Positions 48,144-57,219 of a stretch of DNA of 61,519 nucleotides are shown piece by piece. Source of the stretch: Rhodocyclaceae bacterium. Lineage in GTDB: Bacteria > Pseudomonadota > Gammaproteobacteria > Burkholderiales > Rhodocyclaceae. Numbering within the stretch: position 1 is the stretch's first letter; every line of letters starts with the position of its first letter. The stretch spans positions 1 through 61,519 of the forward strand of contig VBWA01000013.1 of the NCBI GenBank assembly GCA_006218025.1, given 5' to 3'. A model generated the notes under the pieces. That model made no database searches, was not told the DNA's origin, and worked only from the letters and a program-made list of their open reading frames with translations. A program made the translations under genes and the position numbers.

Positions 48144-50351
48144 TTAAAACTCTTGCAACATGGTCAGTTTCGTCTCGGTACGCCGCAGACGGTACGCCAG
48201 AATTCGTGCCATCGCCATGGCCAGATTGAATGCCAGCTTCTTGTGCTCCTCGGCAATCCGGTTGAACTCCTCCCGTGTCAGCACATAGACCTCACCATCG
48301 GTGACGGCAACCGCATCATTGGGACGAGAAAGGTTGTCAAGAAACGCCAGCCCACCGAAAAAGTCTCCGCGGCCAAAACTGGCCACCGGCTTCTTCTTGC
48401 CCTCGCCCAGCGTGGACACCAGGCGAACCGCACCGCGCCTCACCCAATAGAGTTCATCGCCGGGCATTCCGCGCGAGTAGAGCACTTCGCCCTGGTGGAA
48501 TCGGCGGATGGTCATGCGCGATTCAAGCTCCTTTAGCGTCTCGTCCCGGTGCCGCGCGAACAACTCCATTTCATGAAGCTGCATCGGTGTTTCGGCATCC
48601 AGCGAATACTCCGCCTCGCCCAGCAGCCGATCCTCGACCCAGGCGATAGCCGAATCGAGATCGGGAAAGATGCGCACTGTTTTGCTCTGCGAATGCCATA
48701 GTCCGGTCTGGCCGAGAAATTCGTGCAGATTTCGCCCCGTGGGGTGATTTTCCCGGATGCCGCTCAGCACCAGATTGGCGCCCCGTTCCCGGATCGCATC
48801 TCGAATCTGGTTGAACAACTGCGCTGCCGTGACGTCAATCGACTGCACGCGCTTCAAGTCGATGACCACGTAGCTGCGAGTAGTGATCTCGTGCTCCAGG
48901 TCGGTGTAGAGCTGATAAGTATTGCCGAAGAACAGACTTCCCTGCAGTTCGAAAATAACTGCCTGATCGCCCCTCTGATCGAGGATGGCAACCTCCGCTT
49001 CGGGGCGATGCCAGCTTGAGGAGGTCTGCTTCAGCTCCATCTTGTGGCGCACCACGATGCCGCCGATCTGCTCGCGGACGAACAAAATGATCGCCATCCC
49101 AACGCCAACGGCGGACGCGGCAATGAGGCCGACGGTCAGGGCGACTACCACGACAGCCAGAACCACACCAAAGTCGAACATCGTGGCACGAGACTGGATA
49201 AAGCGCAGGGGCTCGCGATCGATCATGCGCACACCGATAACCACCAGAATGCCCGCAAGGGTGGCCACCGGTATCCACGATATGTACGAGCTGAGCAGCA
49301 GAGCCGCGACCAGCGAGAAGAGGCCCTCTAGAACACCGGCCGTGCGCGAGCAAGAGCCGCTGTTCAAGCCCACAAGCGTCGCCCCCATCTGGCCTGCACC
49401 GGACATGCCGCCCATGGCGTTTGCGGCGACGTTGGCCACGCCCTGTGCAATCAACTCGCGATTGGAGTCGTGCCGACTACGCGTCAGCTTGTCGAGGACC
49501 ACGCAGGTCTTGAGGGTATCTATCGATAGCAGAACCGCCAAGGTCAACGCCGTGCCAAATATGCCCGTGACGTGATCCAGCCCCATCTGGCCAATCCCCG
49601 TCCAGCGAGTCATGAGCGAAGCCAGAAAACCATCCCCGGCGACCGTCAGGGAACCGATAACCAGATGATTGCCGGAAAGCTCGCGCAGCGCCGGATCCAG
49701 CAGCGCAAGCCCAAAATAAACCAGAACACCGGCAAGAATGCCGAGAATGATGCCGGGAACCCGTTGCGTGAAACTTGGCGCGCCGATCGTCACGGCAACA
49801 GTCGCAACTCCAATGACAACTGCACGCCAATCCCATGTCGAGGCGGAGAAAACGGCCTCCCACCAGCGAGTTCCATTCTCTGCGCCGACAAATTGCGGAA
49901 TCTGGCTGCCAATGATGATCAAGCCGACACCGGTCAGATAGCCGCTGACCACGGGATAGGGAATGTACTTGATCAGTCCGCCGACGCCGAGCAGACCTAG
50001 CCCCAGCTGGATCAGCCCGGCCAGCATCCCGACCATGACAAGTAGCAGAACAATCAAGCCGGGGGCGTCTCCGTGGCGCACCATCTCGATCGCAAACGCC
50101 GCGAGCACTGCCGCCGCCGGGGCACAGGGTGCACTGATGAGTCGGTCGGTCCCACCCAGGGATGCGGCCACCAAACCGATGACGGTCACCCCGACAATGC
50201 CGGCCAGCGCACCATACGCCGCATAGGATGGACCGATGGCCGAGTAAACGGTGACACCGAAGGCGATTGCAGCGGGAAAGGCGACCAGCATGGCCGCCAG
50301 GCCACCCCAGAAATCGCCGCGAGCGAGAGACCGTTTTGCCCAAAAATTCAT
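48144..50351 (-). CDS. SulP anion transporter with STAS and cyclic-nucleotide-binding domains
   Basis: From the ATG at 50351 the protein has 735 residues. SulP membrane domain: about 1-420, with many membrane helices. STAS domain: about 440-550 (VVIDLKRVQSIDVTAAQLF). Cyclic-nucleotide-binding domain: about 600-720 (FHQGEVLYSRGMPGDELYWV and SFGRGDFFGGLAFLDN). SulP proteins carry sulfate, bicarbonate or other anions. The C-terminal domain implies gating by a bound ligand, possibly cAMP. Weak SD. The frame is open further upstream without SulP sequence. Confidence 0.85.
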   Translation of the reverse strand: MNFWAKRSLARGDFWGGLAAMLVAFPAAIAFGVTVYSAIGPSYAAYGALAGIVGVTVIGLVAASLGGTDRLISAPCAPAAAVLAAFAIEMVRHGDAPGLIVLLLVMVGMLAGLIQLGLGLLGVGGLIKYIPYPVVSGYLTGVGLIIIGSQIPQFVGAENGTRWWEAVFSASTWDWRAVVIGVATVAVTIGAPSFTQRVPGIILGILAGVLVYFGLALLDPALRELSGNHLVIGSLTVAGDGFLASLMTRWTGIGQMGLDHVTGIFGTALTLAVLLSIDTLKTCVVLDKLTRSRHDSNRELIAQGVANVAANAMGGMSGAGQMGATLVGLNSGSCSRTAGVLEGLFSLVAALLLSSYISWIPVATLAGILVVIGVRMIDREPLRFIQSRATMFDFGVVLAVVVVALTVGLIAASAVGVGMAIILFVREQIGGIVVRHKMELKQTSSSWHRPEAEVAILDQRGDQAVIFELQGSLFFGNTYQLYTDLEHEITTRSYVVIDLKRVQSIDVTAAQLFNQIRDAIRERGANLVLSGIRENHPTGRNLHEFLGQTGLWHSQSKTVRIFPDLDSAIAWVEDRLLGEAEYSLDAETPMQLHEMELFARHRDETLKELESRMTIRRFHQGEVLYSRGMPGDELYWVRRGAVRLVSTLGEGKKKPVASFGRGDFFGGLAFLDNLSRPNDAVAVTDGEVYVLTREEFNRIAEEHKKLAFNLAMAMARILAYRLRRTETKLTMLQEF

Positions 50352-50389
50352 GGCTTGCTCAAAAAATATTTCTATAGTCCGCGCCTCAA

Positions 50390-50415
50390 AAACTCGGCGC
50401 TGGCGGCACGGCGAG
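50390..50415 (+). repeat. REP-like intergenic repeat, copy 5
   Basis: AACTCGGCGCTGGCGGCACG and the following GCGAG match the dispersed repeat near 4453 and 11400. The outer bases CTCGGCG/CGGCGAG have changed as near-complementary partners. It lies between the SulP gene and the CYTH-like gene. Confidence 0.5.
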
Positions 50416-50485
50416 GAGTTCGCCGCAAAGAAGGCAGTCACGGGAAAGACCACCACGTCGCCCGTGACTGCCTGAGCTGTGGAGA

Positions 50486-51124
50486 TCAGCTCAAACCGAC
50501 AACCCGTTTGGCCGCCTTCAGATAGTTGGCATTGGGCATGGCAGCAATGCCAAGACCCTCGACCACCTGCTTCATGCCGGCGTAGTTTTCGCTCTCGGCG
50601 CAGGCGGATTCCATCAAGGCGCCGTTGAACCAGACCTGGGCGTATTCGCAGATGATGCCGTCGACGGTGAAGCCATAGCGCATCTTTTCGACCGAAACCG
50701 GGCACAACTCGGGGTGCTTGCGCGCCATCTCGATGAAGCTCTCGATGGTGTAGTTGTCCTGATCGAGCGCAATGCTGACCTTCAAATGCGACAGGATGGT
50801 GGCGAGGTCGTCGCGCTTGACCGGAAACTGGAACTTGCCGCGAGGTTGGAAGATCTCATAGCCTTCCGGGGTTTCACCGACCTTGGTCTTGATGTCGAGC
50901 AGACCATCGCGAACCTTCACATTGGCTTCGTCGGTATTCACCGAAAGGAAGTAAGTCTCGGCGGGCATGCGACGTGCCTGAAACAGTACCGTCTTGCCGT
51001 TCCACATGCGTTCCTTGACGAGATCGATCACGCCCTGGCCGAAAACGCGGAACTCGGCGCGCGGTACGATCTTGGCCGCATCGGCAGCGGAGGTGGCCTG
51101 GTTTGCAGCAAATACGTCAACCAT
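50486..51124 (-). CDS. CYTH-like cytoplasmic protein
   Basis: From the ATG at 51124 (GAAGGAGA upstream) the protein has 212 residues without a signal peptide. TYFLSVNTDEANVKVRDG followed by LLDIK resembles the central Arg/Lys strands of CYTH enzymes, and CEYAQVWFNGALMESACAES resembles their acidic C-terminal strands. The classical N-terminal ExExK is not clear, so catalysis is uncertain. It may be a divergent triphosphatase or a ligand-binding relative. Confidence 0.5.
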   Translation of the reverse strand: MVDVFAANQATSAADAAKIVPRAEFRVFGQGVIDLVKERMWNGKTVLFQARRMPAETYFLSVNTDEANVKVRDGLLDIKTKVGETPEGYEIFQPRGKFQFPVKRDDLATILSHLKVSIALDQDNYTIESFIEMARKHPELCPVSVEKMRYGFTVDGIICEYAQVWFNGALMESACAESENYAGMKQVVEGLGIAAMPNANYLKAAKRVVGLS

Positions 51125-51386
51125 TAAAAATTCTCCTTCGGAAATTGGGTGAAGCTGAATGTTGTCAATAAAATTGTTGCCCAGGCGGCCGTGCTTCAGT
51201 TCTTGGCTGGCAGATACAGAATGGGCAGAAACAGCAGGATGCCTCCGGGAAATCAAAAAGGCAGCGCATCGAGATCTCAGCAGGACTCCGCGCCCCCATC
51301 GTCCGAGACAAGGTCATTTTGTCCGGCTCCATCAGCATTCGGGAAAGGGAACGCGACTGCGCAACTGCAGTAGCGCTCATGACCAA

Positions 51387-51866
51387 TCACCGATTAGACT
51401 TTCCCCAAGTACTGAAAGGATTTTTCAACAAGTTGGAGTTGTAGAAACGCGAATCGCTGGATACTTCCGTGATTGCCCAGCTCGGCAATTCGATTTTCTC
51501 GTCTTCGGATTCGAGTTCGATTTCCGCTACCACCAGGCCCTGATTCAGCCCGTGAAAGACGTCAATTTCCCAGGTCTTGCCGTTGTGAACTTCCTTGTGA
51601 CGATGTTTGTCGATCAGCGGTTGCTCGCAAAGACTGTCGAGCAGGATGGCTGCATCGTCTACGGGAATCCCGTATTCGAATTCGGACCGCGTAACACCCG
51701 TGGTTATGCCCTTGATTGTCAACTTGGCCTGATTCCCCTCGATGCGAACGCGAACAACCCGTTCTTTCTGCGCGTTGAGGTAACCCTGCTTGAAATGAAT
51801 TCCTGCATCCTGCGGTTTCCAGGCTGCCAGGTTCACCAAGTATTTGCGTTCAATTTCCTTGCCCAT
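51387..51866 (-). CDS. CYTH-domain protein (triphosphatase or adenylate cyclase class IV)
   Basis: The 159-residue protein begins MGKEIERKYLV, the ExExK signature of CYTH/TTM enzymes. It keeps RVRIEGNQAKLTIKG, RSEFEYGIP, WEIDVFHG and VVAEIELESEDE, so all acidic and basic tunnel residues appear present. Known relatives hydrolyse tripolyphosphate; others make cAMP from ATP. Cytoplasmic. It heads the block that ends at the terminator at 43330. Confidence 0.85.
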   Translation of the reverse strand: MGKEIERKYLVNLAAWKPQDAGIHFKQGYLNAQKERVVRVRIEGNQAKLTIKGITTGVTRSEFEYGIPVDDAAILLDSLCEQPLIDKHRHKEVHNGKTWEIDVFHGLNQGLVVAEIELESEDEKIELPSWAITEVSSDSRFYNSNLLKNPFSTWGKSNR

Positions 51867-52085
51867 TGTTGTTCCTTTGTCAAATTGAAACCGTATTAAA
51901 ACGGCATGTGTTGTTTGTCGTCACGCTTTGCTTTCAATTAATCGGGGGTGACGGATCAACCAATTAGTGGTGTCGCTGATTGCGTGAGTGACAGATGAAT
52001 TCTAGGAATGCTACGGGCCAGCGTCCAATCAATCATGGGTATTGCTCATATAATGCTTTCCCTATAACAAGCTGCCGGATGCGCA
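51867..52085. other. Gap containing a duplicated promoter segment
   Basis: No gene is seen. It includes the promoter of the CYTH gene (minus) and, at 51995-52067, a copy of the LysR-gene promoter segment. Confidence 0.5.
51995..52067 (+). repeat. 73-bp repeat of the LysR promoter segment, copy 1
   Basis: It matches 57738-57810 with about 8 mismatches. It includes a TATAAT hexamer (52049-52054) and CCCTATAA, but no gene on this strand follows; the next gene (TauE) is on the other strand and ends there. Confidence 0.7.
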
Positions 52086-52847
52086 TCACAGCGCAGCGCG
52101 CCAGAGAAGTGCGACGGCGCCGACGATGACAACCAGCTCCATGACCCACGCATGTATTCGCGCTGGAATGTGATTCATGAGTTTGCGCGCAACGAACGCT
52201 CCCGGCACCGTGCACAGGCCGACCAGAAGCCCGGTTGCCGCGAGATCGAGGTTGAGGATCGCAGCGCCGCTAAATAGCGCGATCTTCGCGATGCCCATCG
52301 CTGCCGAGACGACTGCGTCCGTGGCAATGAGCGCGGTGCCATTGACGCCAGCGGACATGAGGATGGATATCAGGATGACACCGGTGCCTGTCATGCCGCC
52401 GTTGACGAACCCGAAAACGGCACCGGCGCTTCGTTCGCCAGCACTGGAAAACCGGAACTTGATGCGGCTCAGTACTCTCCGCAGAGGAATACTCGCAAGC
52501 AGGAAGGCGCCAAGGAGGAATCCGATCCAGCGGCTGCTGAGCAGGGTGTAACCGTAGGCTCCAGCAATACACGCGGGCAGGCCAAAGGCAAGTACGTGCC
52601 GTACATGAACCCATTCGACGTTTCGCCAGAACGCGACGACACGACCGCCATTGTTCAACGACACGACGACAGCCATCACCGGAATGACATTTGCGATGCC
52701 GACCAGCGGCGACAAGAACACCGGCAAAATCAGACCGGCCCCGAAGCCGGACAACCCGCTCAGGACGGAAGCGGAGAAGGCTACAAGACAAACCAGTACG
52801 AGTTGCAGCAAGTTGGCGTCGGCGAGGTAGCAACACTGGGCAGCCAA
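52086..52847 (-). CDS. TauE/SafE-family anion exporter
   Basis: The 253-residue protein is made of about eight hydrophobic segments with the family's small-residue motifs SGLSGFGAGLILP near 30 and GFVNGGMTGTGVIL near 148, one in each half. The family exports sulfite, sulfoacetate or related anions. The start appears to be TTG, with AGGAG 6 bases upstream. The region just upstream is a porin fragment, so its original promoter may have been lost. Confidence 0.8.
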   Translation of the reverse strand: MAAQCCYLADANLLQLVLVCLVAFSASVLSGLSGFGAGLILPVFLSPLVGIANVIPVMAVVVSLNNGGRVVAFWRNVEWVHVRHVLAFGLPACIAGAYGYTLLSSRWIGFLLGAFLLASIPLRRVLSRIKFRFSSAGERSAGAVFGFVNGGMTGTGVILISILMSAGVNGTALIATDAVVSAAMGIAKIALFSGAAILNLDLAATGLLVGLCTVPGAFVARKLMNHIPARIHAWVMELVVIVGAVALLWRAAL

Positions 52848-52852
52848 TCTGA

Positions 52853-53005
52853 GCTCCTAAACTTAGCGCTGACCGGAATGATTGCACCAACCGACCAGAG
52901 TTTTGGGTTAATCCCACCAAGGGTGGCAATATCCGCCACATTAGCGTTGTTCTTCAGATCTTGGTAGGAAGCCATGAGCTTGATAACCTTGAAGTCATAA
53001 GCCAC
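52853..53005 (-). pseudogene. Porin gene fragment
   Basis: Starting at a GTG right after an in-frame TAA, the frame encodes YDFKVIKLMASYQDLKNNA and LWSVGAIIPVSAK. This is typical of internal strands of betaproteobacterial porins. Both ends of the porin are missing. It lies between a porin terminator and the TauE gene and looks like the scar of a deletion or porin recombination. Confidence 0.6.
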
Positions 53006-53012
53006 ACTTAAC

Positions 53013-53040
53013 GAAAAAGGGGGCGCAAGCCCCCTTTTTC
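53013..53040 (-). terminator. Terminator after porin 1
   Basis: The perfect 11-bp stem GAAAAAGGGGG/CCCCCTTTTTC (53013-53023/53030-53040) lies 20 bp after the porin stop codon. It has T-runs in both directions. Confidence 0.85.
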
Positions 53041-53060
53041 AAGGAGTGCCAGGACATTGC

Positions 53061-54245
53061 TCAGTATTTGTAACGCACGGCCAATCCAAATACGCGCGGA
53101 TCCAGTCCTTTCGCCGGAGTCACGTATACGTTGGTGCCGGCCGTAAAGTTGCCCAAGCCGTTGGTGTCGTTATCGATGGTCGCGTAGTAGCCATACAGCG
53201 TAGTGTTCTTGTCGAGCGGGTAATCGACTTCCAGACCCAGCATCTTCGAACCATCGTCGGCGCCACCCATTGACTCACTGCCCACACCGTAGTTGGCTTT
53301 CAGCACGGTTGGGCCCAACTTGTAGGAACCGCCTAGCATCCAGTTGTTGGTTTTTCTGCCGACGCTGTTGTCGAACGTGCTGTAGGCCATGCCAACGCTC
53401 CACTGGCTCATCTTCATGCCGGCGGTTAATTTCAATGCCGTGAAGTCCTTGTCAACCGCGCTGAAATTCTGGAACGTCGAACTGGCGATGCCAAAGTTGT
53501 ACTTGCCGTCGCTATATTCCGCTAAACCAGCGTAGAGCGGCTGGCGCCGAGTGCCTACAGCACCATTGACCTCGTCCATGGAATAGTGCAGCACAACGGA
53601 GACATTACTGAACTTCGGACTCATGTACTGAACAACGTTCTTGTTGCGCGTGATGTACTGCCGCATGGTCGCGCCGACCGTAGATACATTGGCCTTACCG
53701 TTGATGATGACTTCCATGGCGTCGGCATTGCCCCATAGCTGCGCTGCGGTTCCCGACAACTGTTTGAACGGATCATCATAGACGCCGGCCAGAATGGTTC
53801 CCCAGCTATTGCTGCGAAGGCCCACGAAGCTGTTGCGGGTGGCAAAAGTACCTCCTGTCGCGTCAGGGCTGATCGTCGTACCCACCATGAAAAGCCCGGT
53901 CAGGTCAGCGGATAATTTGCGCTGCCCGCCGAAATCGATGGCCGACTTATGGCTTTGCAGCGGCGTACGGGTGACTCTTCCGTCGTAACTGGATTCAATG
54001 CCCACGTCCACCTTGCCGGAAATCGTGATGCCGTCGGTGGCGCTGAGCGCCGCCGCGCCCTTGCCGGGAGCAGGGGCGGCGGCGGCTTGCGCAGACTGTT
54101 GCGCCTTCAGCGCCTTGATGTCGGCCTGGAGGGCCTCGATCCGCTTCATCAGATCGGCTTCGGAGGCGATTGCAAAGCTTGGCGCAAAGCACATGCCGAG
54201 CGCCGTTACGATCAATGTCTTGCGTAGTGAAAATTGCTTGTCCAT
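53061..54245 (-). CDS. Outer-membrane porin 1
   Basis: The 394-residue protein has a signal peptide (about 1-27) and then a short coiled-coil segment (LMKRIEALQADIKALKAQQ). A beta-barrel of gram-negative porin type follows, with KVDVGIESSYDG and many alternating strands, and it ends in the aromatic signature FGLAVRYKY. The N-terminal coiled coil resembles anion- or phosphate-selective porins. It is related along its length to the next porin gene. It is followed by its own terminator. Confidence 0.85.
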   Translation of the reverse strand: MDKQFSLRKTLIVTALGMCFAPSFAIASEADLMKRIEALQADIKALKAQQSAQAAAAPAPGKGAAALSATDGITISGKVDVGIESSYDGRVTRTPLQSHKSAIDFGGQRKLSADLTGLFMVGTTISPDATGGTFATRNSFVGLRSNSWGTILAGVYDDPFKQLSGTAAQLWGNADAMEVIINGKANVSTVGATMRQYITRNKNVVQYMSPKFSNVSVVLHYSMDEVNGAVGTRRQPLYAGLAEYSDGKYNFGIASSTFQNFSAVDKDFTALKLTAGMKMSQWSVGMAYSTFDNSVGRKTNNWMLGGSYKLGPTVLKANYGVGSESMGGADDGSKMLGLEVDYPLDKNTTLYGYYATIDNDTNGLGNFTAGTNVYVTPAKGLDPRVFGLAVRYKY

Positions 54246-54311
54246 TTGAATTCCTCTATCTAATGTGATTCAGTCCGGTTCCTGCGAACGATTCTGCTCA
54301 ACCCGGCGGGC

Positions 54312-55508
54312 TCAGAAGTTATAGCGAACGCCGATGCCCAATGCGCGGGGATCGTCACCCGCCACGGGCGAGTATTTGTTGTCGCCGGCCTCAAAACGTC
54401 CCCTGGCATTGGCTTCATTGGTGATGGTCGTGTAGTAGCCATACAGGGTCGTATATTTGTCCAGTGGATAGTCCAGTTCCACGCCGAACATCTTCAGGCC
54501 GTCTTGCGCCCCGCTCGACGACTCGCTTGATTTACCGCAATTGGCTTTCAAAATTGTCGGTCCGAACTCATAGCTGCCGGCAATCAACCAGTTGTTGGTC
54601 TTCTTGCCGCTGTTGTTGTCGAGTTTGCTGTAACCAACGCCAAATGTTGCCGCGCCACGTTTCATGCCGGCCGTCGCCTTCAAGCCGGTCATGTCGCCGT
54701 TGGTGGCGGTAAATTTCTTTTGGGTTTCCGTGGCCAAACCGACGTTCCACATTTTGTTGTCGAACTCGACAGACGCGCCGTAGACCGGCTTGCGCTGGGT
54801 ACCTGCAGCGCCATTGACCTCATCCGGGGCATAGGCCAGCTTGACTTCAATGTTGCTGAACTTCGGGCTCCAGTACTGGACGACGTTCTTTTGCCGGGTA
54901 TGCAGATCGTTCATCGTCGCCACGACCCTGGCGGTACCCTTGCCGTGGAGCAGGATTTCCATGGCCTCCGCGCTACCCCACATCGGGCTCGCGGTACCTT
55001 CAAGTTTCTTGAACGGCATATCATGGGTACCTGCGATGAGGCTGCCCAGACTCTGGCTCCTTAAGCCCACGAAACTGTTCCGGCTGGCAAACGTCTTGCT
55101 CTGCGCACTGTCGTCCGGAGCGACGCCGGTTTCGATCTGCATCAGTCCGGTCAAGCCGTCAGTTAACTTGCGCTCGCCCTTGAAGCCAATTCGCGACGAG
55201 ATATTCTGCAGGACATTCCGCGCCACCTTGCCGTCATTACTGTTTTCAACCACCAGATCCACTCGACCATAGATCGTGATGCCGTCGGTACTGCTCAAGG
55301 CCACGGCCTTGCCGCCGGCTGTTGCGCTTTCGGGCGCCGGCTTGGCGGCTTGCGCCTTGAGTGTCGCGAGCTCCTTCTCCAGGGAATCCAGCAACTTTGC
55401 GATATCCGCTTCGGCAGCCATACTCACGGATGGCGCGAGGCAAAAACCGCAAGCCGAGGCGACGAGGGTCGCCGCCATTCTCTTGCGAAATGTGAACTGC
55501 TTGATCAT
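54312..55508 (-). CDS. Outer-membrane porin 2
   Basis: The 398-residue porin is paralogous to porin 1. It has a signal peptide (about 1-31), a coiled-coil start (IAKLLDSLEKELATLKAQ), a barrel with GRVDLVVENSNDGKV and NVVQYWSPKFSNIEVK, and a final LGIGVRYNF. It lies 66 bp upstream of porin 1 and downstream of the SLC13 transporter gene, suggesting that the pair admits the anion the transporter takes up. Confidence 0.85.
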   Translation of the reverse strand: MIKQFTFRKRMAATLVASACGFCLAPSVSMAAEADIAKLLDSLEKELATLKAQAAKPAPESATAGGKAVALSSTDGITIYGRVDLVVENSNDGKVARNVLQNISSRIGFKGERKLTDGLTGLMQIETGVAPDDSAQSKTFASRNSFVGLRSQSLGSLIAGTHDMPFKKLEGTASPMWGSAEAMEILLHGKGTARVVATMNDLHTRQKNVVQYWSPKFSNIEVKLAYAPDEVNGAAGTQRKPVYGASVEFDNKMWNVGLATETQKKFTATNGDMTGLKATAGMKRGAATFGVGYSKLDNNSGKKTNNWLIAGSYEFGPTILKANCGKSSESSSGAQDGLKMFGVELDYPLDKYTTLYGYYTTITNEANARGRFEAGDNKYSPVAGDDPRALGIGVRYNF

Positions 55509-55617
55509 ATCGACCCCTTATTGAATAACCACAATGACTGAAGAAACATCTCCGCAAAACCGTCAGCGTCGGCATACTGCGCGTCCTTACTTGCCGGACG
55601 CACAGCGCACCGACCGC

Positions 55618-57219
55618 CTACCAGAGTTGACTCTTGAAACCCATCAAGGGCATCGCGTACTGCGCCCACAAAGTGACCAGGCCAATACAGATCGTCAGCT
55701 GGGTGAAGCCGAATTTGAATGATTCGCCGGTCGTGTACATGTCAGTCAGATAACTGATGTTGGCCGGCTTTGAATTGAAATACAGCACATACACTTGGTT
55801 GATCAGAAAGGCCATCGGCAGACAGAAGCCGACCACGTCCCAGCCAAACTGGGTGGCCGTGGCGATCATGACCGGAAAAAGGATGATGGTCCGCGCGGTC
55901 TTGCTTTCGTTGACCAGGGTGGTGTATGCGAACATGCTCGCCAGCACAAGAAATACCCACACCTTGGGCGTCGCGGCGGTGATACCCATATGGAGGAACG
56001 CTTCAGCCACCGTCAGGTCGACGATTTTCGTCTTCTCCATGATCCCGCCGAGCACATAGGCGCCCCAGCTGAACATCAGCAAGTGCCATGGAATGTCAGC
56101 CTGGTTCCAGTTCATCACGCCGAATCGGCGCAGACCGGAAAACGCCGGCATCAGCACCAGAACAGCGCCGCACATGGCAACGACCTGGGCCTTGATACCA
56201 TGCATGCTTTCCGTTATCCAAAAAAACAGCACGACCACGAAAACAAACGAGGCACGCACTTCGTCACGAGACATTGGCCCGAGTTTCTTCAGTGCATCCC
56301 TCAGATGATCCATGCCACCTTCGACGTGGGGCACCGACTCTTCCTTGCTGATCGGGAGGATCAGCTTGGTGCCGGTATACCAGGCGATCGCGCACTGAAT
56401 AATGGCAAGCGGCAGCAGCGCCATCAGCCATTCGCTATATAGCACCCTGTAGCCCGCCTGCTCCAGCATCTGGGCGGCCAGAAGATTTGCGGCGGAACCC
56501 GTGATGAACGCGCTGGCGGAGACATTATTGGCCAGCAGGTTCTGAAGCACCATGTTGCGTCCCACGTTATTGCGCAATGCCCCGCCGAACGAGCCATACA
56601 TCGCCGAGATCACCATGAACAGGGGCAGCAACAGCGCGGTCTTGGCGGAGGTGGCGCTGATGAAGGCGCCAAGGATCAGGTTGAGAATAATGAATGCCCA
56701 GAATATCCCCGACAGGTTATTACCCCATTTAATTATCAGCTTGAGGGCGATCCGCTTGGCCAGTCCGGTGACGACGAGCGCGCTTGCCATGATGAAGCTG
56801 GCGATGTTCAATATCATCACCGGTTCGCCCAGATAAGCAAACGTGGGCTTCATCTTCAGGACGCCGAACAGGATCGTGGCGACGATGACCAGGAACGATG
56901 TGAGGTAGCTTGGAATCGACTCGGTCATCCAAAGCACCAGCGTAGCGAAGAAAATCCCCGCCACGGTGTACAGATGGCCGATGTTCTTGACGCCCTCGGC
57001 ATTCTCGAAGTAGTCAATCTTGCCGCACCATCGCAGTTGGAAATAGAGAAATAGCACAAGAGCGAGTGGCACGCCCACCAACTTGGCGCGAGCCATCCAG
57101 GGGCCGGCCGCCATTTCCTTGAAGTTCCCGATGTTGTAATTCCGCATATCCAACGGATCACGATGCGGGGTAGCCTTAGTCGATGCCGATGCGGCCAACG
57201 TGGTTTCTGACGATGTCAT
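55618..57219 (-). CDS. SLC13/DASS-family anion symporter
   Basis: The 533-residue membrane protein has about 11-12 helices and the DASS motifs: TESIPSYLTSFLVIVATI near 80, SATSAKTALLLPLF near 190, NNVSASAFITGSAANLLAAQ near 225, and a mirrored VNESKTARTIILFP near 430. The family imports dicarboxylates, sulfate or other divalent anions, mostly with Na+. It is divergent from the LysR gene and is its likely target. Confidence 0.82.
   Translation of the reverse strand: MTSSETTLAASASTKATPHRDPLDMRNYNIGNFKEMAAGPWMARAKLVGVPLALVLFLYFQLRWCGKIDYFENAEGVKNIGHLYTVAGIFFATLVLWMTESIPSYLTSFLVIVATILFGVLKMKPTFAYLGEPVMILNIASFIMASALVVTGLAKRIALKLIIKWGNNLSGIFWAFIILNLILGAFISATSAKTALLLPLFMVISAMYGSFGGALRNNVGRNMVLQNLLANNVSASAFITGSAANLLAAQMLEQAGYRVLYSEWLMALLPLAIIQCAIAWYTGTKLILPISKEESVPHVEGGMDHLRDALKKLGPMSRDEVRASFVFVVVLFFWITESMHGIKAQVVAMCGAVLVLMPAFSGLRRFGVMNWNQADIPWHLLMFSWGAYVLGGIMEKTKIVDLTVAEAFLHMGITAATPKVWVFLVLASMFAYTTLVNESKTARTIILFPVMIATATQFGWDVVGFCLPMAFLINQVYVLYFNSKPANISYLTDMYTTGESFKFGFTQLTICIGLVTLWAQYAMPLMGFKSQLW

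Noticed and set aside
47180-48229. 349-codon plus-strand frame opposite the exported CYTH-like gene
   Set aside because: No motif, no plausible ribosome site, and the minus strand carries a clear signal-peptide protein.
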